A stretch of DNA of 64,000 nucleotides from Propionicimonas sp020161015 (GCF_964266745.1 NZ_CAXWGX010000001.1:372001-436000); one strand, 5' to 3'. Shown: positions 17,201 through 26,176, counted from the first letter of the stretch. Notes: a model not told the origin generated them from the letters alone. Program-made: numbers and translations.

Positions 17201-20200
17201 CACGGCCACCGGAGCGGCGTTCGGCGTGGCGACCGTCACCGTCGTGGTGGCCGAGTTGCTCGCGCCGCCGGCGTCGGTGACCAGCAGGGTGACGGTGTAA
17301 GTGCCGTCGGTGGCGTAGGCGTGGCTCGCGGTCGCACCGGTCGCGGTGGCACCGTCACCGAACGTCCACGCGTAGGTGAGCGCGGTGTTCTCCGGGTCGG
17401 AGGATCCGGTGCCGTCCACGTCGACCGACAGCCCGGTGACCACCGGGGTGCCGATCACGGCCGTCGGCGCCTGGTTGGGCGCGACGATCGTCACCTCTGT
17501 GGAGGTGGAGTCCTGCCCGCCGCGGTTGTCGGTCACGGTCAGGGTGATCGTGAAGGTCCCGCCGCCGGCGTAGGTGTGGGACGCGGTCGCCCCGGACGCG
17601 GTGCCGCCGTCGCCGAACGTCCACTGCCAGTCGACCAGCACACCATCGGGATCGCTCGAACCGGACCCGTCCACGTCGACCACCAGCCCGGCCGGGCTGA
17701 CCGGGTCGATGACGGCGGCCGGCGACAGGTTGGGCACGTCGACGGTGACGTCGACCGTCGAGGTGGCGGTGGCGCCGTCGTCATCGGTCACCGTCAGGGT
17801 CACCGGGAAGGTGCCCGCGATGCCGTAGGCGTGGGTGGCCGCCGCACCGGTGACGGCGGGGCTGCCGTCGCCGAAGTCCCAGCTGTAGGAGGCGATCGTG
17901 CCGTCGGGGTCGGTGGAGCCGGAGCCGTCCACGTCCACGACCAGCCCGTTCACCACCGGGTCGGCGATCACGGCCGCCGGCGGGGAGTTCGGGATCACGA
18001 CGTCGACGTCCCTGGTCACCGTCGTCCGGGTGCCGCGGTCGTCGGTGACGACGAGCGTCACGGTGTAGGTGCCGGCCGTGGGGTACACGTGCGACACCGA
18101 CGCCGTGGTCTGCGGCGCGGAGCCGTCGCCGAGGTCCCACTCGTAGCCGGCGATGCTGCCGTCGGGGTCGCTGGCCGTGGCGACCAGCTCGCAGGAGGCA
18201 CCGGTGCAGGTCGCGGAGAAGTCCGCCAGCGGCGCGGCGTTCGACACCAGGGACGCGGCGTAGTGCGCGGCCACCCGCTCGGCGCTGAGCACCGTCGAGT
18301 ACACCGCGGCCTCGTCGATCCGGCCGGTGAACTCACCGCTGCCCGACCAGGTGTTGTCCGTGCCCACCCGCCAGTGGCCGGCGTAGGCCTGCGGCACCGT
18401 CGTCGGGTCGGTGCCCGCAAGGACACCGTCGACGTAGAGGGCCATGCCGGAGGCGCCCATCGTGCCCACCACGTGGTGCCACCCGCCATCGGCGTAGGTG
18501 CCAGCGGTGGTCACGGTGTGCGAGCCGGAGTCGTTCCAGACGCCGAACACGAGCTGGCCGGCGTCGTTGAGGAACACGTGGCGGTCGTAGTTGGCCGAGC
18601 GGCCCTCGTGCGCGTTGCCGAAGCCGATGATCCGCTGGCCGGGCGACCCGGTGGCGAACCAGGCCTCGACCGAGAAGGTCGTCGGGTTCACGAACGCGTC
18701 GTCGGAGGCGGCGAAGCCGTCGCCGGAGAACCCGACGGCACGGCCGGTGCCGGTCACCGGGGAGGCCTCGCCGAGGGTGGCCCCGGCGTAGGTGCCGTCG
18801 ATGACGTGGCTGGTGGCGTCGCGCGCCACGTCGCCCGTGGTCTCGTCGAGGCGCCAGTAGAGCAGCGGCGCGTCGGCGTCGACAGCCTGGCCGTAGGCGT
18901 CCGCCGGGGCCGGCAACGGCTCGCGGACGCCGAGGGTCCGCGTGGAGGTCGCCGACGCCCCGAGGTCGTCGGTCACGGTTAGGCTCACCGTGTAGGTGCC
19001 CTCTCCGGCGTAGGTGTGCGTCGGGGCCACCTGGCTCGAGGTGGCTCCGTCACCGAAGTCCCACGCGTAGGACGCGATGGTGCCGTCCGCGTCACCGGAC
19101 GCCGAGGCGTCCAGGCTGACGAAGAGGCCGTCCTTGTCCGCCGTGAAGCTCGCCGTCGGGACGCTGTTCACGAACACCCCGGACGCCCGGTAGTGCGCCC
19201 GCACCTGGGACGCGGTGAGCACGTGGTCGTACACGGCCGCCTCGTCGACCAGGCCGTTCAGCTGGCCGCCGCCGTCCCAGATGTTGTCCGCGCCCAGGCG
19301 CCAGTACCCGTTGTAGGCGTCGACGCCGCTGTGCGCGTTGGTGCCCACCAGGTCGCCGTCCACGTAGAGCGCCATGCCGTCGGGGCCGAGCGTGCCGACC
19401 ACGTGGTGCCAGGCACCGTCGTTGTAGGCCCCTGCGGTGGTGATCGTGTAGGAGCCACCGTTCCAGATCCCGAAGACGATGCGTCCGGAGGAGTCGAGGT
19501 AGATGTGGCGGTCGTAGTTGGTCGAGCGCCCCGCGGCGGTGTTGCCGAAGCCGATGATGCGCCCGCCCGCCGACGTGGTGGCGAACCAGGCCTCGGAGGT
19601 GAACGTGGTCGGGTTGGCGAACTGCTCCTGGCTGGCCACGGCGGCCTCGCCCGACAGGTTCACGGCCTTGTCCGGGGCCGCGACGAGCGAGTCCTGGCCG
19701 AGGCTCGCGCCGGCGTAGGTGCCGTCGTGCACCTGGCGGGAGTAGTCGTAGGCGGTGGTGCCGTCGGTCTCGCCGAGCCGCCAGTACAGCATCGGGTCGT
19801 CGGAGCTCACGAGCTGGCCGTACGGGTCGGTGGGCACGTCCTTGACGGGCTTCACCGTGACGGTGCGCGTCGCCACGCTGGTCGCGCCGAGGTCGTCGGT
19901 CGCGGTGAGGGTGACCGTGTAGGTGCCCGGCGCGGCGTAGGTGTGGGCCACGGAGGCGTCGGTGGAGGTGGTGCCGTCGCCGAGGTCCCAGGCCAGCGAG
20001 GTCACGGAGCCGTCAGGGTCGGTGGCGTCGGCCACGAGCGAGCAGGCACCGTTGGTGCAGGTGCCGCCGATGGAGACCGTCGGCGGGTGGTTCTGCCAGA
20101 CGCCCGAGGCGCGGTAGTGGGCGAAGACGCGGTCGGCGCCCAGCACCTTGGAGTACACGGAGACCTCGTCGATGCGGCCGTTGAAGTACGGGTTGCCGCT

Positions 20201-23191
20201 CCACGTGTTGTCACCGCCCACCCGCCAGTAGCCGGTGTAGTTCTCCGGGACGGTGTTGGGGTTGGTGGCCACGAGCACGCCGTCCACGTACAGCGCCATG
20301 CCGCCCGGGCCCATGGTGGCCACGGCCTGGTGCCAGGCACCGTCGTTGTAGCTGGCCGGCGAGGTCGCGATGTTGAGCGACCCGTTGTAGGTGCCGAAGT
20401 TCAGCCGCCCGTCCGGGCTCATGTAGACGTGCCGGTCGTAGCTGCTGCTGTTGCCGCTGGCAGCCCGCCCGAAGCCGATGATCTTGCCGCCGGAGGTGGT
20501 GGTGGTGTTGAACCACGCCTCGACGCTGAAGACCGTCGGGTTCGTGAAGCTGGCGTTCGTCGAGACCAGGTCGTTGGTGCCGTCGAAGCCGACGGCCGCG
20601 TCGCCGGGGACCACGTCGGACGGCTGGCCCTGCTGCGGGTTGTTGTAGTACGTCCCGTCCTGGAGGTTGCCGTTGGCGTCGCGGGCCGTGGTCGCGCCGC
20701 CGGTCTCGTTGAGCCGCCAGAACAGTGTCGGGTCGTCGGTGACGACCTCCGTGCCGTAGGCGTCGGACGGCGGCGTCGGGATGTCGAGGGTGCGTCCGCT
20801 CTTGGTGAAGTGGTCGCGCACCTGCTCGCGGGTGAGGACGGTGGGGTAGATCGCGACGTCGTCGATCGTGCCGTTGAAGTAGCTGGACGTGCCGGTGTTC
20901 GGCCAGCCGCCCAGGCTGTCCCCGCCGACCCGCCAGTAGCCGGTGTAGTCCTGGCCGCTGGTGACAGAGGTGTCCTCACCGGCCTTGATGCCGTCCACCC
21001 ACAAGACCATGCCCGCCGCAGACAGCGAGGTGACCACGTGGTGCCACGCGCCGTCGTTGTAGGACTTCGCCGTGCTCACGGTGCGCACGCCACCGGGGTA
21101 GACGCCGAAGGTCAGCCGGCCGTCCGAGCCCATGTAGACGTGCCGGTCGTAGCTGCCGCTGTTGCCGGACGCGGAACTGCCGAAGCCGAGCAGCTTCCCG
21201 CCGGCGGTGGTGGTCGTGGTGAACCACAGTTCCTGGCTGAAGGTGTTGGGCCCGGGGATCGGGCTGGTCGTCCCGGCGGAGACGCCAGACGCCCCGCTGA
21301 AGGAGGCGGCGGTGTCCGCGGAACCGATGACCGCGCCCTGCTGGCCCATGGTCACGCCCGCGGGCACGACCAGGTCGTTGCCGGAGGCCCAGTCGACGGC
21401 GGTGGTCGCGCCGACCGCGTCACCGAGGCGCCAGTAGTTCAGCGCGCCGTCGGCGAAGACCTGGTTGGAGTAGTCGCTGGAGGGGGGCACGTTGGTGCCG
21501 GCCACGATGCTCACCTCTGCGCTGGTGCGCTTGTTGCCGTCCGCGTCGACGAACTGGATGCGGTAGGTGTAGGTCTGGCCCGTGGTCAGCCCGGTGTCGA
21601 CCCAGCTGAGCACCGGCCGGTTCCAGAAGGTCGACTCGCCGGTGAAGGAGTGGACCGGCACCGTGGTGCTGACGTCGAGCCGGAAGATGTTGGTCGTGAG
21701 CGTCATGTTGTCGCGGTCCCACTGCGACCTCACCGACACCCGCGTGGAGGTCTCGCTGATGTTGCGGAGGATGGGCACCATCTCGGCCGCGGGCGCCGCC
21801 GGGGTGGACGTGCTCGCGCCGGCGACCGCGTGGGTGCCGAAGCGCACCAGACCCTGCTGGGCGATGCCGTTGATCATCAGGAACTCGCCGCCGATGGCGA
21901 GGTAGTCCCCCGACGCCTCCGTGCTCCAGCCGGCCTGCTGGGCGAGGCTGCCGGTGCCCGCCGGGGCGGGGCGCCACGTCGGGAACCAGTTGACGTAGGA
22001 GCCCGAGGGCTGCCCCGGGAAGTTGTACTGCACCTGTCCGGTGGCCTGGTCAGTCACCGCGTCCGAGTGCTGGAAGATGCGCGGGCTCTCCTCGGGGAAG
22101 CCGCCGATGGCATCGCAGTGGTGGTGGTGGCTGACGGTGTAGATCAGGCCCTTGAACGGCACCGAGTCGTAGGTGTCGCCACGGCACTCCATCAGGTTCT
22201 GGATCTGGCCGGTGTAGGGGTCGACCTTCACCATGCCCTCGAAATTGCCGACATAGAACGACCAGCCGGTCGCATACACGCTGCCGTTGACGACCTTGAG
22301 CGAGGTGACGCCGGCGCCCTGCCCTGCCTGGGCATTGAGTGCGCTGTTGTTGATCACCTGGTTGACCGCGAACGGGTAGACCTCACCGGTGACCGCGTCC
22401 AGGCTGGTGAAGCTGGGCGCAGGGACACCGCTGATCGCGGAGAAGCCGCCGGAGACGATCACGCGGTCCTCGGCCGCGGTGATCCCCAGGGACTCCACGG
22501 TGTAGTCCGCGGTCGGCGCCCACGCGGTGAGCGCGCCCGAGACCACGGTGACCGCGCCGAGGCGCGTGCGGGCCACGCCGTTGATGCTGGAGAACCAGCC
22601 ACCCAGGTACACCGCGCTCGAGCCGACGGCGATGCCGAAGACGTCCGCGCCCACGACGGGCGCCCAGGTGGCGACCAGCGAGCCGTCGCTGGTGTTGAAC
22701 GCCGCCACGCGGTTGCGTGCCTGGCCGTTGACCGTGGTGAAGGAGCCACCGATGTAGATGCGGCTGCCGTCGGGGGAGGCGGTGATCACGCGGATGCGCC
22801 CGTTGACGCTCGGCGCCCAGGACGTCATCACGCCCGTGGCCAGGTTGTACGACATGAGGTTCTGCCGCGGTGACTCGTTGGTGCCGAGCGCCGCACCGGC
22901 CGGACGGGCGCTGGTGAACTCGCCGCCGACGTAGACGGTGTTCCCCACGATCACCTGGTCCCAGGCGATGCCGTTGATCTGGGCGGTCGGCAGCGGTGCC
23001 GCCGTGACGGCGTTCGTCGGGTTGTCGATCATCGGCGGCACCGTCGATTCGGCGGCCGCGGCGACGTTTGGTGCGATGAAACTCAGCGTCGCAAAGACGA
23101 GGATCCCACTCAGGACAATGCTGATTGCGCGCGAGAAAGCGTTCTTGAACAAGGCACGTGGCCCTTCCCCCCCGGACGGCCAACGCTCCAC
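14201..23191 (-). CDS. Giant secreted beta-propeller/LamG/PKD matrix protein
   Basis: 2996 residues (from GTG 23191; TTG 23152, with GAAGGG 9 bp ahead, is an alternative). A signal peptide ends near VAAAAES (residues about 1-48). Residues 50-480 read as a beta-propeller (repeated VYVGGEFTS, IYIGGSFTTV, VYLGGWFSSI), then an FN3-like stretch to about 565. Four LamG domains (about 570-800, 803-1030, 1117-1334, 1427-1640; each with YWRL and DGAWHHVV/HQAV) alternate with PKD domains. I count 13 PKD repeats (WxFGDG, GTYTVTLTVTD): 1 and 2 between LamGs, 3-9 at about 1650-2247, and 10-13 at about 2453-2784. Two homologous jelly-roll-like modules lie at about 2247-2450 and 2787-2995. There is no LPXTG or membrane anchor. 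It is probably an extracellular adhesin or matrix scaffold of the EPS. Confidence 0.88.
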   Translation of the reverse strand: MERWPSGGEGPRALFKNAFSRAISIVLSGILVFATLSFIAPNVAAAAESTVPPMIDNPTNAVTAAPLPTAQINGIAWDQVIVGNTVYVGGEFTSARPAGAALGTNESPRQNLMSYNLATGVMTSWAPSVNGRIRVITASPDGSRIYIGGSFTTVNGQARNRVAAFNTSDGSLVATWAPVVGADVFGIAVGSSAVYLGGWFSSINGVARTRLGAVTVVSGALTAWAPTADYTVESLGITAAEDRVIVSGGFSAISGVPAPSFTSLDAVTGEVYPFAVNQVINNSALNAQAGQGAGVTSLKVVNGSVYATGWSFYVGNFEGMVKVDPYTGQIQNLMECRGDTYDSVPFKGLIYTVSHHHHCDAIGGFPEESPRIFQHSDAVTDQATGQVQYNFPGQPSGSYVNWFPTWRPAPAGTGSLAQQAGWSTEASGDYLAIGGEFLMINGIAQQGLVRFGTHAVAGASTSTPAAPAAEMVPILRNISETSTRVSVRSQWDRDNMTLTTNIFRLDVSTTVPVHSFTGESTFWNRPVLSWVDTGLTTGQTYTYRIQFVDADGNKRTSAEVSIVAGTNVPPSSDYSNQVFADGALNYWRLGDAVGATTAVDWASGNDLVVPAGVTMGQQGAVIGSADTAASFSGASGVSAGTTSPIPGPNTFSQELWFTTTTTAGGKLLGFGSSASGNSGSYDRHVYMGSDGRLTFGVYPGGVRTVSTAKSYNDGAWHHVVTSLSAAGMVLWVDGIKAGEDTSVTSGQDYTGYWRVGGDSLGGWPNTGTSSYFNGTIDDVAIYPTVLTREQVRDHFTKSGRTLDIPTPPSDAYGTEVVTDDPTLFWRLNETGGATTARDANGNLQDGTYYNNPQQGQPSDVVPGDAAVGFDGTNDLVSTNASFTNPTVFSVEAWFNTTTTSGGKIIGFGRAASGNSSSYDRHVYMSPDGRLNFGTYNGSLNIATSPASYNDGAWHQAVATMGPGGMALYVDGVLVATNPNTVPENYTGYWRVGGDNTWSGNPYFNGRIDEVSVYSKVLGADRVFAHYRASGVWQNHPPTVSIGGTCTNGACSLVADATDPDGSVTSLAWDLGDGTTSTDASVAHTYAAPGTYTVTLTATDDLGATSVATRTVTVKPVKDVPTDPYGQLVSSDDPMLYWRLGETDGTTAYDYSRQVHDGTYAGASLGQDSLVAAPDKAVNLSGEAAVASQEQFANPTTFTSEAWFATTSAGGRIIGFGNTAAGRSTNYDRHIYLDSSGRIVFGIWNGGSYTITTAGAYNDGAWHHVVGTLGPDGMALYVDGDLVGTNAHSGVDAYNGYWRLGADNIWDGGGQLNGLVDEAAVYDHVLTASQVRAHYRASGVFVNSVPTASFTADKDGLFVSLDASASGDADGTIASYAWDFGDGATSSQVAPTHTYAGEGTYTVSLTVTDDLGASATSTRTLGVREPLPAPADAYGQAVDADAPLLYWRLDETTGDVARDATSHVIDGTYAGATLGEASPVTGTGRAVGFSGDGFAASDDAFVNPTTFSVEAWFATGSPGQRIIGFGNAHEGRSANYDRHVFLNDAGQLVFGVWNDSGSHTVTTAGTYADGGWHHVVGTMGASGMALYVDGVLAGTDPTTVPQAYAGHWRVGTDNTWSGSGEFTGRIDEAAVYSTVLSAERVAAHYAASLVSNAAPLADFSATCTGASCELVATASDPDGSIAGYEWDLGDGSAPQTTASVSHVYPTAGTYTVTLVVTDDRGTRTTVTRDVDVVIPNSPPAAVIADPVVNGLVVDVDGSGSTDPDGTIASYSWDFGDGSPAVTGAAATHAYGIAGTFPVTLTVTDDDGATATSTVDVTVDVPNLSPAAVIDPVSPAGLVVDVDGSGSSDPDGVLVDWQWTFGDGGTASGATASHTYAGGGTFTITLTVTDNRGGQDSTSTEVTIVAPNQAPTAVIGTPVVTGLSVDVDGTGSSDPENTALTYAWTFGDGATATGATASHAYATDGTYTVTLLVTDAGGASNSATTTVTVATPNAAPVAVIATPVVDHLTVQVDGSGSNDDGAVAGYAWTFGDGGTASTAVATHSYATAGTYTVTLVVTDNLGLTSDPVTTTVTVTAPNAAPVPHIATPVVDGLTVDVDGSGSTDDGTIASWAWTFGEGADATGATASHAYAAGGTYTITLTVTDNLGVSASTTTSVTVVKPNEKPVAVIATPTVDLNSVAVDGSGSTDADGSITSWAWQFGDGATANSATASHAYAAGGTYTVTLTVTDNLGATGTATRQVTVSAPPVTALATDTFSRTGSRWGTADVGGTWTDSGAAYFATDGSLGQVTVSRAGSGPSATLNAVSAADVTLVTDVALAARPTGSAFLHQSMARLNGTTYYLLTTRFETTGAVRLILSRVVGGAETQLRTVTVNGITYNAGDRLRVRFDVHGTSLDGKVWPVTGSEPATAQASITDATIAGAGAVGLRFYTGSGTTSLPTRASVDNFQVAPYTDGALENQAPVARFDATPTSWRLAVDAAASSDDGSITAYAWNFGDGATATGRTADHTYAANGTYTVTLTVTDDRGATGTLAKTVTVANATPTAAFSATPAERTLAVDASASSDDGTIAGYAWEFGDGATATGKTASHTYAADGTYTVVLTVTDEFGVTGTLATTVTVANAAPVAGFTSSSTDLTLAVDASTSTDDGGIAAYAWAFGDGATATGKTATHAYAAAGTYTVELTVTDAHGLTSTSSAEVTVAVNQAPTASFTAATADLKVTVDGRDSADPDGTIASWAWEFGDGGTGTGDTATHTYASAGTYTVKLTVTDDKGRTDSSTKSVTVTAPAVTVVASDTFNRTVASGWGTAPTGGAWTVSAAMFSVNGTRGLVTLPAASKGPVARLASVSERDVSIITDFALDQVPVGGTYYHQVLARMSGTTSYYMVTARIETTGALRVYVSRVVSGTETVLRTVAYNGFGYAAGERLSMRLDVSGTGTTNLAAKVWRSTDTEPATAQVTATDTTAALQSAGAIGIRAYTGSGMTSLPLVASVGGFRAERL

Positions 23192-23195
23192 TGGC

Positions 23196-23217
23196 CGGTT
23201 CTCCCCCCAGAGAACCG
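23196..23217 (-). promoter_or_regulatory. Hairpin with G-rich loop at the giant gene's ribosome site
   Basis: On the minus strand CGGTTCTC and GAGAACCG pair perfectly (8 bp) around TGGGGG. The G6 tract is the likely Shine-Dalgarno sequence of GTG 23191, which begins 4 bases after the stem. If TTG 23152 is the start, the hairpin is a 5' leader element instead. Either way it can mask or present the ribosome site. Confidence 0.5.
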
Positions 23218-23272
23218 TTTCATCGTCTCACGCGCCCCGAACGGGGGCAAGACAATGTCGTACACCTGCGGA

Positions 23273-23304
23273 AATCGCCCCGGGAAGCGTTTCCCGGGGC
23301 GATT
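23273..23304 (-). terminator. Strong 14-bp-stem terminator downstream of beta-helix gene
   Basis: AATCGCCCCGGGAA (23273-23286) and TTCCCGGGGCGATT (23291-23304) form a perfect 14-bp stem with a GCGT loop. It lies 45 bp past the stop of the beta-helix gene (stop at 23349) and before the leader of the giant PKD gene, so it should uncouple the two. The stem is palindromic and could work on both strands. Confidence 0.75.
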
Positions 23305-23348
23305 CCGTGGTTTATTGACAACCCCGCAGGGGGTCGGCGTGCGAGCTG

Positions 23349-26042
23349 TCAGGGGGTCTTGACCACAGCCAGGTTGTCCATCCCGACGGTGATCGGCGCG
23401 TTGGTGGTGGACGCCTCGACCCAGGCCGCGACGCCCACCGCGCCCGCGTCCTGGAGGGTCGGCTGGGTGTCGGTCGTGGTCAGCAGCCAGCTGGAGGGCT
23501 GGGCCTGGCCGGTGACCCACAGCCGGGTCTTCAGAGTGGTGGTGCCGGTGCCGGTCGCCTGGAAGCCGAGTGTGAGCTTCTTGCCGGGGCTGTAGGTGAG
23601 GCCCGAGACCGTCGCCGCACCGAGCGTGTACTCGGTCGACCCGACCACCTTGGCCAGCACGACGCTGACCGCACCGGTCTTGGCGAACCGCACCTTCGCG
23701 CGGTAGGCACCGTCGGTGCCCTTGCGGAGGTCGAGGTTCACGTGCGCCTGGCCGCCCGCGGGCACCTTGTCGAGGCTGAGCTCGACGGTCGCGTCGACGT
23801 CCCTGCCGCTCGTGGAGCCGAGCATCGCAGAGCGCGTGCTGGACGCGGCCAGGGCGAGCTTGCCCACGCCGCCGGAGACCGAGAAGCCGGTGCCGCTGGT
23901 CGTCCAGGCGCCCCCGGTGGTCGCCGATCCCCAGCCGGAGGCGACAGCCGTCCCGAAGTCCGCGGCCGCGATGCTCGTCGTGCCGGCGGCCGGGGTGGTC
24001 GCGGTCGGCGTGGGCGTCGGCGAGGCGGTGGTCGGGGTCGGCGTCGGCGTGGGCGTCGGCGTGGACGTGCCGGCCCCGGCGGCCGTCACGGTCTGCCCGT
24101 CGAGGGTGATCACCCCGCGGTCGCCCGTGTTGACGCCGCTGGCGAACAGCGCGGCGATGTCGGAGGGCAGGGCCTTCGCCGACCCGTCCGCCCCGCTCCC
24201 GGAGACCACCCGGTAGTCACCGGTGGAGGTGCTCGCCAGGTAGGGGTTGGTCGTCGCGTTGGACAGCTGGCTGCTCTGTTCCAGCTTCTTGGCGGTCTGG
24301 AAGGCCGCGACCGAGGAGTAGACCTCCGTGGTCGCGCCGACCTTCTCGTTCCACGACGTCCAGTACTTCGAGTCGCCGGTGGGGGCCTGGTAGTAGCTGT
24401 TGTTCGACATCACCGACATCGCCTGGGTGGCGGTCGTGTTGCCGGCGTACTTCAGGTCGCCGCCGGAGATCATGACGTGGCGGCCGTTGTCGGAACTGCC
24501 GCCGGTGATGATGTTGTTCACGATCTCGGTGCCCACGGTGTCCGGCCCGATCCGGGCGGCCGCAAAGCCGCCGGTGTTGGTGGTGGCCTGGCGGGCGTCG
24601 TCGTACACGCCGATCGCCGCCCGGTTGTTCACCATCGTGTTGTTGTAGACGCGGACGTGCGCCGAGCCGAGGTACATCCCGTACCCACCGCCGTAGGCCG
24701 GGCTGTTCCAGCCGTTGTCGACGAAGAGGTTGGACGCCACGATCGCCTTGTCGCTGATTTCGTACACCAGGCCGTGGCGGGCGTTGCCCTTCACCACGTT
24801 GCCGTACATGGTCAGGTTCTTGCAGCCGAGGTCACACCAGAAGCCGGACGCGCGCTGGCCGCCGTTGTTGCTCAGGCTGCTGTAGCGCACGGTCATGCCG
24901 TAGGTGCCGGTGAGCTTGGCCGCGGCCGCGCCACAGGCCCAGCTGCAGTTCACGCCGTAGGCGTCGGCGTTGTTGCCGTCGAGCCGCGAGTACTCGATCG
25001 TCACGTTGTCGGTGGGGACTGTCGAGCGGGCCGACCAGTTGCCGTCGTAGTTGAGCCCGTTGGCGCCGTTGGAGGACAGCACCGAGCGGCGGAACGTGAG
25101 GTTGGTGGTCTGCCACGCCTGCACTCCCGCGCCCGCGTTCTCGACGAACGCCGAGTTCTCGAAGAGCACGTTGGAGCCGCCGTTGACGAGCACGGCGCTC
25201 GCCGTGGCGTTACGGATCTGGTTGCTGGCGTACCGGCGGAACCCGATGCCCTTGAGCGCGAAGTTGGTCGGCTTGTACAGGGCCATGCCCTGGGCGTACT
25301 TCGTCAGCTCGACCGAGTTCCCGGCCGGGTCGAAGCCGATGTGCATGACCTTGTTGGCCCAGTCGTAGTAGAAGCTGTTCGCCGTCATGGCCGAGAGCGA
25401 CGCGGCCTGGGTGAGCTGGGTGCCGTTGCGGAACACCATCTGCGGGTCGCCGAGCGAGGCGCCGGCGCCGAGCGCGTCGGAGTAGCTGCAGGGGCCGTCG
25501 GCGGCCTGGTTCGACGGCGCGCGCGTGTAGTACTTCTGGGCGCACAGGTCGGGGGTCGACCAGCTCACCTTGTAGTCGGTCGAGGAGACCTTGGTCCAGC
25601 TGGTCACCGGCTCGGTGCCGTCGAACCACACGGTCTCGCCGGGGTAGTTCTGGATCGTGACGCCGGAGGGGACCGGCGTGAAGTAGTAGGTGCCGCCGAT
25701 GTTGTAGCCGCTCGTGGCGGACGCGCCCTGGCGGTAGACGCCGCCGCGCACGACGACCGTGCCGCCGGCCTTCACGGTGGTCATCGCCTTGTAGAGGGTC
25801 TTGAACGGCGCGGCGAGGGTGCCCGCGTTGGTGTCGGACCCATTGGTGGCGACGTAGAGGGCGCCCGCGGGCGCGGCGTAGCTGGGGGCCAGCGCCGCTG
25901 CGGCACTGCCGGGGACGGACGAGGAGAGCGCGAGGGTGGCCGCGGAACTCTCCTGCGTCGGGACGATCGCCGCGACCAGGCCTGTCACCAGGCCCGCCAC
26001 CACGGCGGTGAAGACCCGCGAGCGGGTACGGAACACATGCAT
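23349..26042 (-). CDS. Secreted right-handed beta-helix protein with C-terminal jelly-roll module
   Basis: 897 residues from ATG 26042 (GGAG 7 bp upstream). Residues 1-35 are a signal peptide. A DUF1565-like opening LYVATNGSDTNAGTLAAPF begins the beta-helix near residue 62; right-handed parallel helix coils run to about 640 (many N-rich rungs such as VRVYNNTMVNN and VNNIITGGSS). Cysteine pairs CSWACG and FWCDLGC probably form disulfides. A (PT)n linker spans about 655-685. Residues about 690-895 form a beta-rich module homologous to those in the giant PKD protein and in the second phosphoesterase. Beta-helix proteins with this opening are often polysaccharide lyases or epimerases; no catalytic residues can be named. 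It is probably an EPS-modifying or EPS-binding protein. Confidence 0.82.
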   Translation of the reverse strand: MHVFRTRSRVFTAVVAGLVTGLVAAIVPTQESSAATLALSSSVPGSAAAALAPSYAAPAGALYVATNGSDTNAGTLAAPFKTLYKAMTTVKAGGTVVVRGGVYRQGASATSGYNIGGTYYFTPVPSGVTIQNYPGETVWFDGTEPVTSWTKVSSTDYKVSWSTPDLCAQKYYTRAPSNQAADGPCSYSDALGAGASLGDPQMVFRNGTQLTQAASLSAMTANSFYYDWANKVMHIGFDPAGNSVELTKYAQGMALYKPTNFALKGIGFRRYASNQIRNATASAVLVNGGSNVLFENSAFVENAGAGVQAWQTTNLTFRRSVLSSNGANGLNYDGNWSARSTVPTDNVTIEYSRLDGNNADAYGVNCSWACGAAAAKLTGTYGMTVRYSSLSNNGGQRASGFWCDLGCKNLTMYGNVVKGNARHGLVYEISDKAIVASNLFVDNGWNSPAYGGGYGMYLGSAHVRVYNNTMVNNRAAIGVYDDARQATTNTGGFAAARIGPDTVGTEIVNNIITGGSSDNGRHVMISGGDLKYAGNTTATQAMSVMSNNSYYQAPTGDSKYWTSWNEKVGATTEVYSSVAAFQTAKKLEQSSQLSNATTNPYLASTSTGDYRVVSGSGADGSAKALPSDIAALFASGVNTGDRGVITLDGQTVTAAGAGTSTPTPTPTPTPTTASPTPTPTATTPAAGTTSIAAADFGTAVASGWGSATTGGAWTTSGTGFSVSGGVGKLALAASSTRSAMLGSTSGRDVDATVELSLDKVPAGGQAHVNLDLRKGTDGAYRAKVRFAKTGAVSVVLAKVVGSTEYTLGAATVSGLTYSPGKKLTLGFQATGTGTTTLKTRLWVTGQAQPSSWLLTTTDTQPTLQDAGAVGVAAWVEASTTNAPITVGMDNLAVVKTP

Positions 26043-26049
26043 ATCGGAC

Positions 26050-26070
26050 TCCGATGGGGGGGTTGTCGGA
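26050..26070. repeat. Inverted repeat flanking a G7 tract, beta-helix leader
   Basis: TCCGA (26050-26054) and TCGGA (26066-26070) flank a G7 tract read on the plus strand; the message of the adjacent minus gene would carry C7. It begins 8 bp upstream of the ATG at 26042 and overlaps the GGAG ribosome site. Compared with the other leaders the G tract is on the opposite strand, so a DNA-level site is as possible as an RNA hairpin. Confidence 0.35.
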
Positions 26071-26136
26071 TGTCTGTGGGGCTCCGGACGGGGGCGAGAG
26101 AGCCGGATGCTCCGCGGACGCCTCAGCCTAACATTT

Positions 26137-26163
26137 CTGAGTATTCCCTGGGAAATTTCTCAG
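26137..26163. promoter_or_regulatory. Interrupted palindrome with CTGAG/CTCAG ends
   Basis: CTGAG (26137-26141) and CTCAG (26159-26163) are the outer arms, and TTCCC (26144-26148) and GGGAA (26150-26154) the inner arms. It lies 14 bp past the stop of the upstream minus gene (26177) and about 100 bp before the ATG of the next (26042). It could terminate the first, or act as an operator or promoter element for the second; the surrounding DNA is unusually AT-rich for this window. Confidence 0.4.
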
Positions 26164-26176
26164 GCGGAATTCGGGA

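Noticed and set aside
14850..18250. Regular spacing of similar DNA blocks, CRISPR-like at first sight
   Set aside because: The period is about 240-255 bp and encodes PKD domains in frame; there are no identical short repeats with unique spacers.
14081..18982. Long plus-strand open frame (1633 codons) antisense to the giant PKD gene
   Set aside because: It is rich in Arg/Gly/His with no domain, and opposite a frame with four LamG and thirteen PKD domains. It is an artefact of GC-rich third positions.
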